From NCBI RefSeq assembly GCF_001651035.1, contig NZ_LXRG01000076.1, positions 1 to 64,000 of the forward strand: a DNA stretch of 64,000 bases. Reading direction: 5' to 3'. Source of the stretch: Halomonas sp. ALS9 (GTDB lineage Bacteria; Pseudomonadota; Gammaproteobacteria; Pseudomonadales; Halomonadaceae). The position numbers and the translations under genes were made by a program. Shown here one piece after another: positions 43,113-52,679 of the stretch. Every line of letters begins with the position of its first letter. The stretch's first letter is position 1. The notes beneath the pieces were generated by a model. It had not been told where the DNA came from, ran no database searches, and saw nothing but the letters and a program-made list of their open reading frames with translations.

Positions 43113-46100
43113 TTAGTTCGCCTTTTTGGTTTTCCAACTGAGCACGGCAACCGTAAGGGCGGGCAGAAAAGTAACGGTGACGATAGCCGTGCCGAGTAGT
43201 CCGAATAGCACAATGGCACCGACGCCGCGGTAAAGCTCGGTGCCTTCCCCCGGTAGAAATACCAGCGGTGAAAGGCCGCACAGGGTAGTGAGAGTGGTCA
43301 TGGCGATAGGCCGTAGGCGGCTTTCCACTGCCTGCTGAACGGCTTCACGAACCCCCATGTTCGCCGTGCGTAGATTCTCCCTCGCCTGATGCACCACCAG
43401 TATCGGGTTGTTGACCACCGTGCCCATCAAAATCAAAAAGCCCAGCATAGTAATCATATCGAACGGCTGACTGATGGCATTTAAGCCTATTTTTGGCAGC
43501 TGAGCGCCTACGCTGTTCATCAGCCAGAGCCCGACAATCCCGCCCGCAGCGCCTAACGGAATGGTGGCCAGAATCAGTAGCGGGTAACCCCAATGGGCAA
43601 AAATTGCCACCAGCAGCAGATACACAATCGCCAGCGCAATCAGCGCATTACCGGTCAGCGCCTGGCGAGTGGCGTCTAACTGATCGCCCGCACCGCTCAC
43701 GGTGACATTGATGTTGGCGGGCAGCTCGCCTTCATCGCCTAAGTAGTCGATCACCTCACGCTGCATCCGCTCGATGCCGGCTTCCAGCGCCACGCTGCGC
43801 GGTGGAATAACGTCCAGGGTGACACTGCGGCGACCATCTACTCGGCGTAGCGTGGCGGTGCCGACCGTTTCGCGGATTTCAGCGAGGGTATTGAGAGGAA
43901 CGTTAATGCCCGACGGGGTGTGAATTGGCAGAGTAGCCAGGGCATCCAGGTCAATATCGCCTGCTTCGGGGCCGTACCCGTAAAGATCGATTTTCTCGTC
44001 GTCGAGATAAAAATCATCCAGGTAGGCGCCGTTGGTAAGCACCGCCACGGTGGTGCCCAGCTCGCCGGTATCTATGCCAACTTCGGCGGCGCGCTCCCAG
44101 TCAGGGTAAATTTCAATCAGCGGCTGGCCAAGGTCTAACGCAGAGGGGCGCGACTGAATGCGCGGGTTGTCGAAAACCGTCTGGGCGCGCTGGTAAATCG
44201 CATTGGCGGTAGTATAAAGCTCGTCTAAATCATTGCCCGCGATATCCAGGGTAATACTGCGCGTCCCACCATCATTGCTGGAGATAATCGAGCCGCGGGC
44301 GGCGAAAGCGCGCATATCCGGGTACTGTTCATAGCGCTGGGTGAGGGCGTCCATCAAAGCGTCGATATGGGTGGGGTCGATGGTTTCCGCAATAATGCGC
44401 AGGCTCTGGGCTTCGGCCTGAATGCCCATGGTGCGAATCGGTGGAACATCGGTGTCGCCACGCTCGAAGCCTTCAGGATCGGCGCCTACATGGGGTTCAA
44501 GCTCACGCTGCAGGGTTTGGGCAATGGCATCCATGGTCGCCAGGTTATAGCTCGCCGGGGCGTTCATGCTGGCAAAGGTCTTGGCCTCTTCACCTTCGGG
44601 CAGGTACTCCGCGGGAGGCGTTAGCCAGATAAAAATCGCAAAGCCCCCGGCAATCCCCATTACGATAGCGAGAAAACGCCGAGCAGCCGTACGAACCATG
44701 TTATCCACTACCCACAAGCAGCCGCGTACCCAGCGTGGAGACGACGTCGAAGCGCTCTCCTTGCCGCGAAAATCGATATGCGCACCGAGAGTGGGAATTA
44801 CCGTGATCGCCACTACCATCGAGACAATAATCGAGGTCGAGATGGCCACGGCGATATCGGAGTAGAGCTGACCAGCCTCCTGCTGGATAAAGAAGATCGG
44901 CACAAAGACTAAAATAGTCGTCAGCGTAGAAGCCAGCACGGCGGGCCATACTTGCTTAACGCCCTCCAGAGCCGCTTCAAAGCGGGCCAGCCCACGGCGG
45001 CGCTGAGTCTCGATGCTCTCCAGTACCACGATGGTGTTATCAATGGTCATGCCAATGGCAAAAGCAACGCCCGCCAGGGAGATAACGTTGAGCGTGCGGC
45101 CTGCCAGTAGCAGGCCTAGAAAAGCAGCGATGGTGCAGATTGGGATACCGATCACACCAGCAAACGTGGCGCGCGCCGAGCGTAGAAAAGCGTACATCAC
45201 TAGGGTGGCAAACAGCGCACCCAGGCCCAGGTTGACCCACACATTGGCAATGGAGGACTCCACGTAGCGCACGTCGTCGTTGGAGAGCGTCATACGCATA
45301 CCCTGCTCCAACAGCAGCCCGTCGTTCAACGCTTCTACTTCTTCCAGCATGGCGCGCTTGATATCGATGACATTGGCGCCTGGCTCCCGGCGAACCTGCA
45401 CGCTAAGCACCGGGTCGCCATCCGAGTTGTACGCTCGCGAGGTGAGTTCGGCATAGGATTGGCGCACCTCGGCGACATCGCTCAGTCGGGTGACCGCGTC
45501 GCCTTCGCGGCTGAGGATCAGCGCTTCTAGGCTTTCAACATCCTCAAAGCGGCCCACGGTACGCAGTAAGTAGCGGCGCTTGCCACTCTCTAAGTTGCCG
45601 CCAGAAACATCCTGGTTGCGCGCCTGCAGGGCCGCTTGAATATCGCTAATGCTCAACGCGCGAGCGGCGAGCGCCTCTGGGTCGATAAGAAGCTGCATTT
45701 GCCGTTCGGCGCCACCGGACACCGTGACCTCCGATACGCCCGCAACGCTCTCCATGCGTGGGCGCACGTTATCTTCCAGGTAGTCGCGCATGGCCGGCAT
45801 ATCGAGCTGGCGCGGGTTGCCTTCCCGTGGGCCAACGTTAAAGTACATAAAGGCGTTAGCGGAAAAAGAGTTGGCGACAATGCGCGGTTGATCGACGTTG
45901 TTGGGATAGGAGGGTACTTGGCTAAGCGCATTGTTTACCCGAATCAAGGTTTCGGTGAGATCCACTCCGAACGGGAACTCCAGCTCGATTTCGGCGCTGC
46001 CGCTGCTGGCGGTGGACTCCATACGCTGCAGGTTGGGCACATTGCGCAGGAACTCCTCCTGCTCGATCAAGATGTCTTTTTCAATATCCTGCGGTGTCGC

Positions 46101-46253
46101 ACCCGGCCACTGGGTCTCGATGCCCACTACGCGGGTTTCCAGGTCGGGGATCATCTGCACCGGAATACGCCAGATGGCAGCGATACCTAGAATCAACAGG
46201 ATCAGCGTAATCACGCTAACCAAGATGCCGTGACGGATAATAGCGGCAAACAT
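43113..46253 (-). CDS. RND efflux permease with non-classical proton relay
   Basis: 1046 residues with the twelve-helix RND layout and two periplasmic porter regions. The relay positions differ from AcrB: helix 4 reads GMTIDNTIVVLES (Asp-Asn, not Asp-Asp) and helix 10 reads GTVVNNPILVV (Asn where AcrB has Lys940). Similar residues are known in other RND branches such as SwrC/YerP-like pumps, so it is probably a distinct functional class, not a dead pump. Starts MFAAIIRHGIL, 17 bases after its adaptor gene, with AGGAG upstream. No outer-membrane channel gene is adjacent. Confidence 0.88.
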   Translation of the reverse strand: MFAAIIRHGILVSVITLILLILGIAAIWRIPVQMIPDLETRVVGIETQWPGATPQDIEKDILIEQEEFLRNVPNLQRMESTASSGSAEIELEFPFGVDLTETLIRVNNALSQVPSYPNNVDQPRIVANSFSANAFMYFNVGPREGNPRQLDMPAMRDYLEDNVRPRMESVAGVSEVTVSGGAERQMQLLIDPEALAARALSISDIQAALQARNQDVSGGNLESGKRRYLLRTVGRFEDVESLEALILSREGDAVTRLSDVAEVRQSYAELTSRAYNSDGDPVLSVQVRREPGANVIDIKRAMLEEVEALNDGLLLEQGMRMTLSNDDVRYVESSIANVWVNLGLGALFATLVMYAFLRSARATFAGVIGIPICTIAAFLGLLLAGRTLNVISLAGVAFAIGMTIDNTIVVLESIETQRRRGLARFEAALEGVKQVWPAVLASTLTTILVFVPIFFIQQEAGQLYSDIAVAISTSIIVSMVVAITVIPTLGAHIDFRGKESASTSSPRWVRGCLWVVDNMVRTAARRFLAIVMGIAGGFAIFIWLTPPAEYLPEGEEAKTFASMNAPASYNLATMDAIAQTLQRELEPHVGADPEGFERGDTDVPPIRTMGIQAEAQSLRIIAETIDPTHIDALMDALTQRYEQYPDMRAFAARGSIISSNDGGTRSITLDIAGNDLDELYTTANAIYQRAQTVFDNPRIQSRPSALDLGQPLIEIYPDWERAAEVGIDTGELGTTVAVLTNGAYLDDFYLDDEKIDLYGYGPEAGDIDLDALATLPIHTPSGINVPLNTLAEIRETVGTATLRRVDGRRSVTLDVIPPRSVALEAGIERMQREVIDYLGDEGELPANINVTVSGAGDQLDATRQALTGNALIALAIVYLLLVAIFAHWGYPLLILATIPLGAAGGIVGLWLMNSVGAQLPKIGLNAISQPFDMITMLGFLILMGTVVNNPILVVHQARENLRTANMGVREAVQQAVESRLRPIAMTTLTTLCGLSPLVFLPGEGTELYRGVGAIVLFGLLGTAIVTVTFLPALTVAVLSWKTKKAN

Positions 46254-46270
46254 AGCTGAGGGCGGCTCCT

Positions 46271-47368
46271 TTAGTCGTCGCTCAGGGACACGTTTTGCCC
46301 CTCTTCAAGGCGTTCGTTGCCGACGACAATGACACGGTCACCCGCCGATAGGCCCTCGTTGATAGCGACTTCGCCCTGGTGGCTGCTACCGATCTCAACC
46401 CGCTGTTCAAACGCCCGCCAAGTGTCCTCTTCTTGACGGGCGTCTTGACGGGCGTTTTGGCGGGCGATCCAAACGCTGACACTGCCATCCGGGCGGCGGA
46501 TTAACGCATCCCGCGGCACGCTGGGGCCACTTTCGCCGTTGAGCTGCAAGCGGCCTTCCACCGCCATGCCCGGTAGCATTTCCAGTGGCTTTTCAGGTAC
46601 AGCACGGAGCAGAAACTGCCGTGAACTGGCATCAAGCGGAATGCGTGCAACGGTTCGTGCCGAGAGCCATTCATCACTGCCTTCCAAACGCACCTCTAGC
46701 TGTGAGCCCTCAAAGCGCTGATAGGCGGAGAGCGGTACCGAGAAATCTAAGCGAAGAGACACTAAATCGACCAGGGTGAGCAGGGTGTCGCCAGGGCTAA
46801 CCCACTCACCGATATTGCTCTCCCGCTGAGTGACCATGCCGTCAAAGGGCGCACGGACTTGATGACGCTCAAGCTGTAGCTGAGTAAGGGCGTAATCCGC
46901 TCGGCGGGCTTCAAGAGTGGCCTGCGCCGCTGCTAATCGGCTTTCACGCTGGCGGCGCTCGCTGGCGGCAAAGTTTTGCGCTGAAAGTTGATTGGCCTCG
47001 CTCACCAAACGTTGGGCTTCGTTGCGATCGACTTCTGCTTGAGCCAAATCGGCGCGGGCGCGCTGGCTTTCTAGCGTGATATCGCGGGTATCAAGTGAGA
47101 GCAACGACTGGCCTTGAGTCACCCTGTCGCCTATTTCAGCCGTTAATTCAATGACTTGGCCTTCTTCAGCGCTCGACAGCTGTGAGGTTTGCGGGGCGCT
47201 GACGCTGCCGGTGAGCGGCAATACGTCTACTCGGGGAGTATCTTCAACCACCTTGGTTTCAACGCGGCTTTGCTGAGCGAGGGCCGTGGCCACGAGGCTT
47301 AGCATTAGGGTTATTATTAGCACAACGCCAGCGCCCAGGCGGGCCAGGGTGGGGGAGAGAGGCAACAA
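46271..47368 (-). CDS. RND efflux periplasmic adaptor (TTG start)
   Basis: 365-residue HlyD/AcrA-type adaptor. TTG at 47368 has AGGAG 6-7 bases upstream and gives a signal peptide (LGAGVVLIITLMLSLVATALA); no better ATG exists before that signal. Lipoyl halves are EGQVIELTAEIGDRVTQGQ and HQVRAPFDGMVTQRESNIGEW, with a coiled-coil hairpin of Ala/Gln/Glu/Arg between. Near the C-terminus the sequence ARQNARQDARQEED derives from a 12-bp tandem triplication. First gene of the pair with the RND permease. Confidence 0.88.
   Translation of the reverse strand: MLPLSPTLARLGAGVVLIITLMLSLVATALAQQSRVETKVVEDTPRVDVLPLTGSVSAPQTSQLSSAEEGQVIELTAEIGDRVTQGQSLLSLDTRDITLESQRARADLAQAEVDRNEAQRLVSEANQLSAQNFAASERRQRESRLAAAQATLEARRADYALTQLQLERHQVRAPFDGMVTQRESNIGEWVSPGDTLLTLVDLVSLRLDFSVPLSAYQRFEGSQLEVRLEGSDEWLSARTVARIPLDASSRQFLLRAVPEKPLEMLPGMAVEGRLQLNGESGPSVPRDALIRRPDGSVSVWIARQNARQDARQEEDTWRAFEQRVEIGSSHQGEVAINEGLSAGDRVIVVGNERLEEGQNVSLSDD
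46430..46465 (-). repeat. In-frame 12-bp tandem triplication within the adaptor gene
   Basis: Three 12-bp units, read on the minus strand as GCCCGCCAAAAC, GCCCGTCAAGAC and GCCCGTCAAGAA, encode ARQN-ARQD-ARQE. The unit is a multiple of three, so the frame survives. Confidence 0.9.
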
Positions 47369-47396
47369 GAAGGCTCCTGAAAACGAATCAATAAGT

Positions 47397-47437
47397 CGGG
47401 CGACAGTTTTAACACTATCGCCCGTTAGTCATGTCAA
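47397..47437 (-). promoter_or_regulatory. Promoter and overlapping inverted repeat for the second RND operon
   Basis: A consensus -35 TTGACA (47432-47437, minus strand) with a weak -10 TGTTAA 17 bases on. CGGGCGA and TCGCCCG (47397-47403, 47418-47424), extended by AGT/ACT after one mismatch, form an inverted repeat over the -10 region. It could bind a repressor or act as the ydiJ terminator on the same strand. Confidence 0.45.
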
Positions 47438-47468
47438 CGTTATACAAGGTTCAATGTGTGTACAAATT

Positions 47469-50400
47469 TTAGCGGCGCTTTAACGCTAACAACAGGGCTT
47501 GTAGTGGGTGAGGCAGCACTTGATTCGAGAAACGCTTTACCTGACTGCGGCAGGAGTAGCCGGTCGCCAACAGCTTGTCCGCGTTGGCATCGGCCTCTAC
47601 CTGGGGCTGCCAGGATTGGGCGTAGATCTTTTTTGAGGTGGCGGCGTTGCGGGTTTCGTGGCCGTAGGTGCCGGACATACCGCAGCAGCCAGTGGCCATT
47701 AGCTCAAGCTCTAAACCAAACGCCGCAAAGACTTGCTGCCACGCTTTGGGGCTGCCCGGCGCGTTGGTCTTCTCGGTGCAGTGGGAAAGCAGCTTAAAGC
47801 CCGGGTCGGTGAGCTTAAGCTGACTGGGCGTCAGGATATTGATGCGCGTCGCCAGCCACTCCTGCAGCATGAATACTTCTGGTACGGCCTCATTGCCAAG
47901 CGCTTTAACGTACTCCTGGCGATAGGTCAGCGTCATCGCCGGGTCGATACCCACCATGGGAATATCAAAACGGGCCAGGGTGCGCAGCCGCTCGGCCTGC
48001 TTGGCAGCGGTGCGCTCGAAGGCGCCCAAGAAGCCCTGCACTTGAAGCGGTTTGCCGTTCGCGGAGAAGGGCATCACAAACACGCGCAGATTGAGGCGTG
48101 ACAGCAGTTCTACCACGTCCATCACCAGCTTGGCTTCAAAGTGGGTTGTAAAGGCGTCCTGAACAATAATCACGCTGTTGGCGCGCTGTTGTTCGGTTAA
48201 TAGCGCCAGCGAGAGCGGCGTTGCCTCGGCAATGCCCCAGGCCTTCAGCTGTTTCTTAACGCTGGCACGAGAGAGGGCGGGGGAATCGCTCATGCCTAAG
48301 GTGCTGCGCATTAGTTTTTCCACCCAGCGCTGACCAATCACCGCGTTATATAGCGGCACGGCCTTGGCCAGGGTGGGCAGCATAAACTCGGTGCCGCCAA
48401 TCACGTAGTCGCGCAGCGGGCGCAGGTAGCGGCCGTGGTAGACCTCTAAAAACTGCGAACGGAACTGGGGCACGTTGACCTTGATGGGGCACTGACCTGC
48501 GCAGGATTTACACGCCAGGCAGCCCGCCATGGCGTCGTAAACCTCGTGGGAGTAGTCATGGTGTTGCTGGCGACTTAGCGTGTTCGCCACCCGCAGCGGA
48601 AAGCGTTTAATAAAGCCCCAGCCGCCTTCGGCTTTCTTCTTGCGTGACTCTTCTACCACATCAATCCCCGCCTGGGACTGCAGGCGCAGCCATTCGCGGA
48701 TCAGGCTGGCGCGGCCTTTGGGCGAGTGGCGGCGATCCCGGGTGGCCTTCCATGAGGGGCACATGGGGTCGTCAAGGTCGTAGTTATAGCAAGCGCCGTT
48801 GCCATTACAGTAGACCGCGGCGTCGTAGGCTTGCCAAGCGCGCTCGTCGATGGTGCGGTCGAGCTGGCCGCGCATGGGTACGCCGTCAATGGTCAACAGA
48901 TCAGGGTCACTATCCTTGGCAATGAGGTCACTGCTCTCGGAAGGCGTTGCGATCTTGCCGGGATTAAGCTGGTTAAACGGATCAAAGGCGGCTTTGACCC
49001 GCTGTAGGCTGGGGTAGAGTTCGCCAAAGAACTTGGGCGCGTACTCCGAGCGCACGCCCTTACCGTGTTCGCCCCACAGCAAACCGCCGTATTTTTGGGT
49101 AAGCGCTGCCACTTCGTCAGAGACCGCGCGAATCAGTTTCTCCTGTTCGGGATCCTTCATATCGATGGCCGGGCGAACGTGCAATACCCCCGCATCTACA
49201 TGGCCAAACATGCCGTAAGAGAGCCCGCGGGCATCCAGCGCGGCGCGGAACTCGGCGATAAAGTCCGCCAGATGCTCAGGCGGCACGGCGGTATCTTCCA
49301 CAAACGGTATCGGGCGCTTCTCACCCTGGACGTTGCCGAGCAGGCCCACCGAGCGTTTGCGCATGGCGTAGACTTTCTGAATCTGCCCGCGCCCTTCGGC
49401 CAGGGTGTAGCCCAGCCGCTCGACGCTGGTGTCTTGGCTCAGTTGTTCGATAAATGACGTTACCCGTTCGGCGAGGGCGCTTTCATCGTCGTCATTAAAC
49501 TCGATCAGGTTGATGCCGCGAATCGGCGCGTTTTCGGTTGCCGGAAAGAATTCCGCCACGCTGTCCCAAACAAAGTCCTCTATCGCCAGTTGCAGCACGG
49601 TGTCGTCGATGGTTTCGATAGAGGTGGGCCGAGCGCTGGCGGTTTTCAGCGTTTTGGCATCGCGTAGCGCGTCCATAAAGCTGGTATAGCGCACATTGAC
49701 CAGCGTCGAGTGCTTGGGAATCGGCAGCACATTCAGCACCGCTTCGTTCAAAAAGCCCAATGAGCCTTCCGAGCCGCACAGCAAGCTGTTGAGATTAAGC
49801 TGGCCTTCATCAGTGCGCAGGTGTGCTAAATCGTAGCCGGTTAAACAGCGGTTGAGCGGCGGGAATGTTGCCGCAATCAGCTCGCGCTGCTGATCGATAA
49901 TCTCGGCGGCAGTGGTATGCACACGGCCTAGAATCCCTTCCTGCTGGCGTTCGGTCTGCTCTTCGTCCGAGGTTAAAGCGCGGCTGTGCAAGTGCTGGCC
50001 GCCGATCAGAACGGTATCGAGTTCCAGTACATGGTCGCGGGTTTTGCCGTATTCGCAGCTGCCCTGGCCGCTGGCATCGGTGGAGATCATGCCGCCAAGG
50101 GTGGCGCGATTGGAGGTGGAGAGTTCTGGGGCGAAAAACAGCCCATGGGGTTTTAGCGCAGCGTTGAGCTGGTCTTTGATCACCCCGGCCTGGACGCGTA
50201 CCCGACGGTTTTCAACATCAATGTTAAGGATTTGGTTCATATGGCGGGAGATGTCCACCACAATGCCGTCTGTCAGCGACTGACCGTTAGTGCCGGTGCC
50301 GCCGCCGCGGGGCGTTAACACAATCCCTCGATGGGTGGTTTGCGCGGCCAGCCGGGTCAGGCGCTCAAGATCTTCTGCGTGCTTGGGGTAAACCGCCGCC

Positions 50401-50570
50401 TGGGGCAAGCGCTGGTAAATCGAGTTGTCGGTTGCCAGCACCGTGCGGTTGGCATAATCGGGGGCTATTTCGCCCTCAAAGCCGCGGGTTTTGAGGGCTT
50501 GCAGAAATCGCAGGTAATCTTTGCCCAAACGTTCAAACGGGGCGGTACGGGTATCCAAGGATGCAATCAT
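47469..50570 (-). CDS. ydiJ: YdiJ-type FAD/Fe-S oxidoreductase (D-2-hydroxyglutarate dehydrogenase)
   Basis: 1033 residues, like E. coli YdiJ (1018), which is reported to be a D-2-hydroxyglutarate dehydrogenase. The N-terminal half is an FAD-linked oxidase domain (TPRGGGTGTNGQSLTDG for FAD; ASGQGSCEYGKTRDHVLEL). The C-terminal half has an iron-sulfur motif CLACKSCAGQCPIKVNVP and a CCG-type site GCCGMSGTYGHE as in GlpC. The substrate is inferred from the E. coli homologue; D-lactate-like hydroxy acids are alternatives. The operon continues from DUF4202 only loosely (about 100 bases). Confidence 0.87.
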   Translation of the reverse strand: MIASLDTRTAPFERLGKDYLRFLQALKTRGFEGEIAPDYANRTVLATDNSIYQRLPQAAVYPKHAEDLERLTRLAAQTTHRGIVLTPRGGGTGTNGQSLTDGIVVDISRHMNQILNIDVENRRVRVQAGVIKDQLNAALKPHGLFFAPELSTSNRATLGGMISTDASGQGSCEYGKTRDHVLELDTVLIGGQHLHSRALTSDEEQTERQQEGILGRVHTTAAEIIDQQRELIAATFPPLNRCLTGYDLAHLRTDEGQLNLNSLLCGSEGSLGFLNEAVLNVLPIPKHSTLVNVRYTSFMDALRDAKTLKTASARPTSIETIDDTVLQLAIEDFVWDSVAEFFPATENAPIRGINLIEFNDDDESALAERVTSFIEQLSQDTSVERLGYTLAEGRGQIQKVYAMRKRSVGLLGNVQGEKRPIPFVEDTAVPPEHLADFIAEFRAALDARGLSYGMFGHVDAGVLHVRPAIDMKDPEQEKLIRAVSDEVAALTQKYGGLLWGEHGKGVRSEYAPKFFGELYPSLQRVKAAFDPFNQLNPGKIATPSESSDLIAKDSDPDLLTIDGVPMRGQLDRTIDERAWQAYDAAVYCNGNGACYNYDLDDPMCPSWKATRDRRHSPKGRASLIREWLRLQSQAGIDVVEESRKKKAEGGWGFIKRFPLRVANTLSRQQHHDYSHEVYDAMAGCLACKSCAGQCPIKVNVPQFRSQFLEVYHGRYLRPLRDYVIGGTEFMLPTLAKAVPLYNAVIGQRWVEKLMRSTLGMSDSPALSRASVKKQLKAWGIAEATPLSLALLTEQQRANSVIIVQDAFTTHFEAKLVMDVVELLSRLNLRVFVMPFSANGKPLQVQGFLGAFERTAAKQAERLRTLARFDIPMVGIDPAMTLTYRQEYVKALGNEAVPEVFMLQEWLATRINILTPSQLKLTDPGFKLLSHCTEKTNAPGSPKAWQQVFAAFGLELELMATGCCGMSGTYGHETRNAATSKKIYAQSWQPQVEADANADKLLATGYSCRSQVKRFSNQVLPHPLQALLLALKRR

Positions 50571-50672
50571 AGTTGATCAAGCCGTCAGTGCCGGGGGCGC
50601 AATAAAAGAAGACCGCTACTTTACCGCAGCGGCTGCCCGGCTGCATCTCACGCTAGCGCTTTACTCCACACC

Positions 50673-51263
50673 TTATTCCGCCCCCAGGGCCTCTTTTACC
50701 AGTGCTAATGAGGCGTCAGTCATTGGCAGGGTTAGGGCCAACTCGTGGGCGCGGGGTGACATTTTGCGCCAGGTCATCTGCACAATACGTACCATGTGGT
50801 CGTGCTCAATCTTGCGCGAGAAGTCGGCAAAGTAGTTCTCTAGAAACACTAGGCAGGCACAATCTTCCAGCGCCTGCACGTCGGGGTCGCGGCCCAAGCC
50901 TTTTTTGCCAATCATTGTTTTGGCTCGGTTGGCGTCTTCGTCACTGTAGCCAGCCTCCCGCATCAACTGGGCGGTGGTATCTCCAGCGCGCTTGCCCTGG
51001 TCGCGCCGCCAGGTTAAATAACCCACGCGTCCTTCAGGATACTCTTCCCGCGGCACCAGCCAGCGCTGCAAGTGCTGGGCGCGAACGGCTAAGCGCAGCA
51101 CTTCATCCGGTGCGTTATGCACATGGTCTAGCCAGCCGCTCATGCGCTGAGCATAGGCCAGTTCCTGGGGCATGGACGTGCCATCAGCAAGCATCGTGGA
51201 ACGTGGATCTTCAGCATGCAGGGCATCGATGGCGTCGAGCGTTTGATCAAAAGCGGTAGGCAT
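50673..51263 (-). CDS. DUF4202-family protein
   Basis: 196 residues with conserved His/Arg patches: QHLQRWLVPREEYPEGRVGYL, AQRMSGWLDHVHNAP and CLVFLENYFADFSRKIEHDH. This matches DUF4202, which resembles a helical HD-type fold; in other bacteria it is sometimes beside sulfur-assimilation genes. Function unknown. Ribosome-binding site weak. Confidence 0.8.
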   Translation of the reverse strand: MPTAFDQTLDAIDALHAEDPRSTMLADGTSMPQELAYAQRMSGWLDHVHNAPDEVLRLAVRAQHLQRWLVPREEYPEGRVGYLTWRRDQGKRAGDTTAQLMREAGYSDEDANRAKTMIGKKGLGRDPDVQALEDCACLVFLENYFADFSRKIEHDHMVRIVQMTWRKMSPRAHELALTLPMTDASLALVKEALGAE

Positions 51264-51372
51264 GGCAGCGGTGCTCGGCTAGAAAGTGGTCGACAATAGA
51301 GACTAGGTTGCCGAGAAACCGCGCGAATCACAACTGCTGTATTAGAAGAAAAGGGTATCAAGGAGGGTAGCA

Positions 51373-51406
51373 GCGCCTGCTGCTATTCACTGCTCGCAGC
51401 AGGCGC
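51373..51406 (-). terminator. Hairpin downstream of the symporter gene
   Basis: GCGCCTGCTGC pairs perfectly with GCAGCAGGCGC (11 bp, 12-base loop). It follows the symporter stop on the minus strand. The downstream tract is pyrimidine-rich, not a pure T-run. Confidence 0.5.
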
Positions 51407-51431
51407 CTGTTCACATGCTTAAATGCTAGCG

Positions 51432-52679
51432 TTAGCGACGATTGTAGATTTCTTCGTTGAGCTCACCCTCGCTTTTACCCACCAGGGTCGTCACCATTAA
51501 ATCGCCGGCGACGTTGACGCTGGTGCGTGCCATATCAAGAATACGGTCAATCCCAGCGACCACCGCGATGGCTTCTAACGGCAGGCCAACCTGCGCCATC
51601 ACAATCGAGAGCATAATCAAGCCCGCGCCCGGTACGCCCGCCGTGCCAATGGAAGCCAGCGTGCCGGTGGCAACAATCATGCCGTAATCCATCATGCTTA
51701 AATCCGTGCCGGTCATTTGGGCAATAAATAGCACCACTACGCCCTGATAAAGCGCGGTGCCGTCCATATTGATAGTGGCGCCCACGGGTAGCACGAACCC
51801 GGAAACCCCTTCGGACACGCCTAGGTTCTTCTGCGCACAGCGGATAGAGACCGGCAGAGTGCCCGCAGAAGAGGCGGACGAGAACGCCACCACAATAGCG
51901 TCCAGGCTGCCCTGTAAATAGCGCATAGGATTTAGCCGACCCAGTAGCGAGATAAAGCCTGAGTAGATTACTAGCACGTGCAGGATACTGGCCAGGTATG
52001 CCACGCCAATCAGTTTGGCCAGCGGTAGCAGTATCTCTAAACCGTACTGGCCGGAGACGTGGGCAATTAAGCCAAAGACGCCGAACGGGGCGAAGGCCAT
52101 TACAATGCCAGTGAGCTTGTACATCGCCTCGGCAAAGCTATCGAACACCTTCATCACCGGCTCGCCTTTATCGCCAATCAGCGTTAGCGAAATCCCCAGG
52201 CCAATGGCAAACACAATGATCTGCATAATGTTGCCGTTGGCCAGGGCGTCCAGCGGGTTGCGCGGCACTAAATTTACCAGGATAGAGACCAGTGATGGTG
52301 CTTCGCTGGCGGCCACCTCAGAGTCAAAGCTTAATTCGACGCCCACGCCCGGTTGCAGCAGGGTTGAAAGTACCAGGCCGATGGAAATAGCAAAGGCGGT
52401 AGTGATCAGGTAGAGCGTGATTGTACGTGCGCCAATCCGGCCCATTTTCTGAGGGTCGCGCATGGAGGTAATGCCCACCACCAGGGTGGAAAACACCAGC
52501 GGCACAATCAGCATCATAATGGCGTTTATAAAAATATCGCCAAGCGGCTTAAACACGCTGGCGGTGTCACCCAGCAGCGCGCCTGCCAAAATACCCAACG
52601 CCAAACCCGCGAGAATCTTCTTCCATAGTGCGATTCGTCGCCACCAGGCAAACTTTCCTTGCTGTGCTGTTTCCTGCAC
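51432..52679 (-). CDS. Dicarboxylate/amino-acid:cation symporter (DAACS family)
   Basis: 415-residue transporter of the glutamate/aspartate/dicarboxylate family (GltP/DctA-like). The serine-rich re-entrant loop SSASSAGTLPVSIRCAQKNL and the substrate/cation motif PVGATINMDGTALYQG are intact, as is GVPGAGLIMLSIVMAQVGLP. In a halophile the coupling ion is probably sodium. Start is GTG with AGGAG 7 bases upstream; the cytoplasmic N-terminus is Trp/Lys-rich. Substrate (glutamate, aspartate or C4-dicarboxylate) cannot be separated here. Confidence 0.9.
   Translation of the reverse strand: MQETAQQGKFAWWRRIALWKKILAGLALGILAGALLGDTASVFKPLGDIFINAIMMLIVPLVFSTLVVGITSMRDPQKMGRIGARTITLYLITTAFAISIGLVLSTLLQPGVGVELSFDSEVAASEAPSLVSILVNLVPRNPLDALANGNIMQIIVFAIGLGISLTLIGDKGEPVMKVFDSFAEAMYKLTGIVMAFAPFGVFGLIAHVSGQYGLEILLPLAKLIGVAYLASILHVLVIYSGFISLLGRLNPMRYLQGSLDAIVVAFSSASSAGTLPVSIRCAQKNLGVSEGVSGFVLPVGATINMDGTALYQGVVVLFIAQMTGTDLSMMDYGMIVATGTLASIGTAGVPGAGLIMLSIVMAQVGLPLEAIAVVAGIDRILDMARTSVNVAGDLMVTTLVGKSEGELNEEIYNRR

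Noticed and set aside
43113..46253. Degenerate or inactive RND pump because of changed relay residues
   Set aside because: The gene is full length with an intact adaptor, and the same substitutions occur in functional RND branches.
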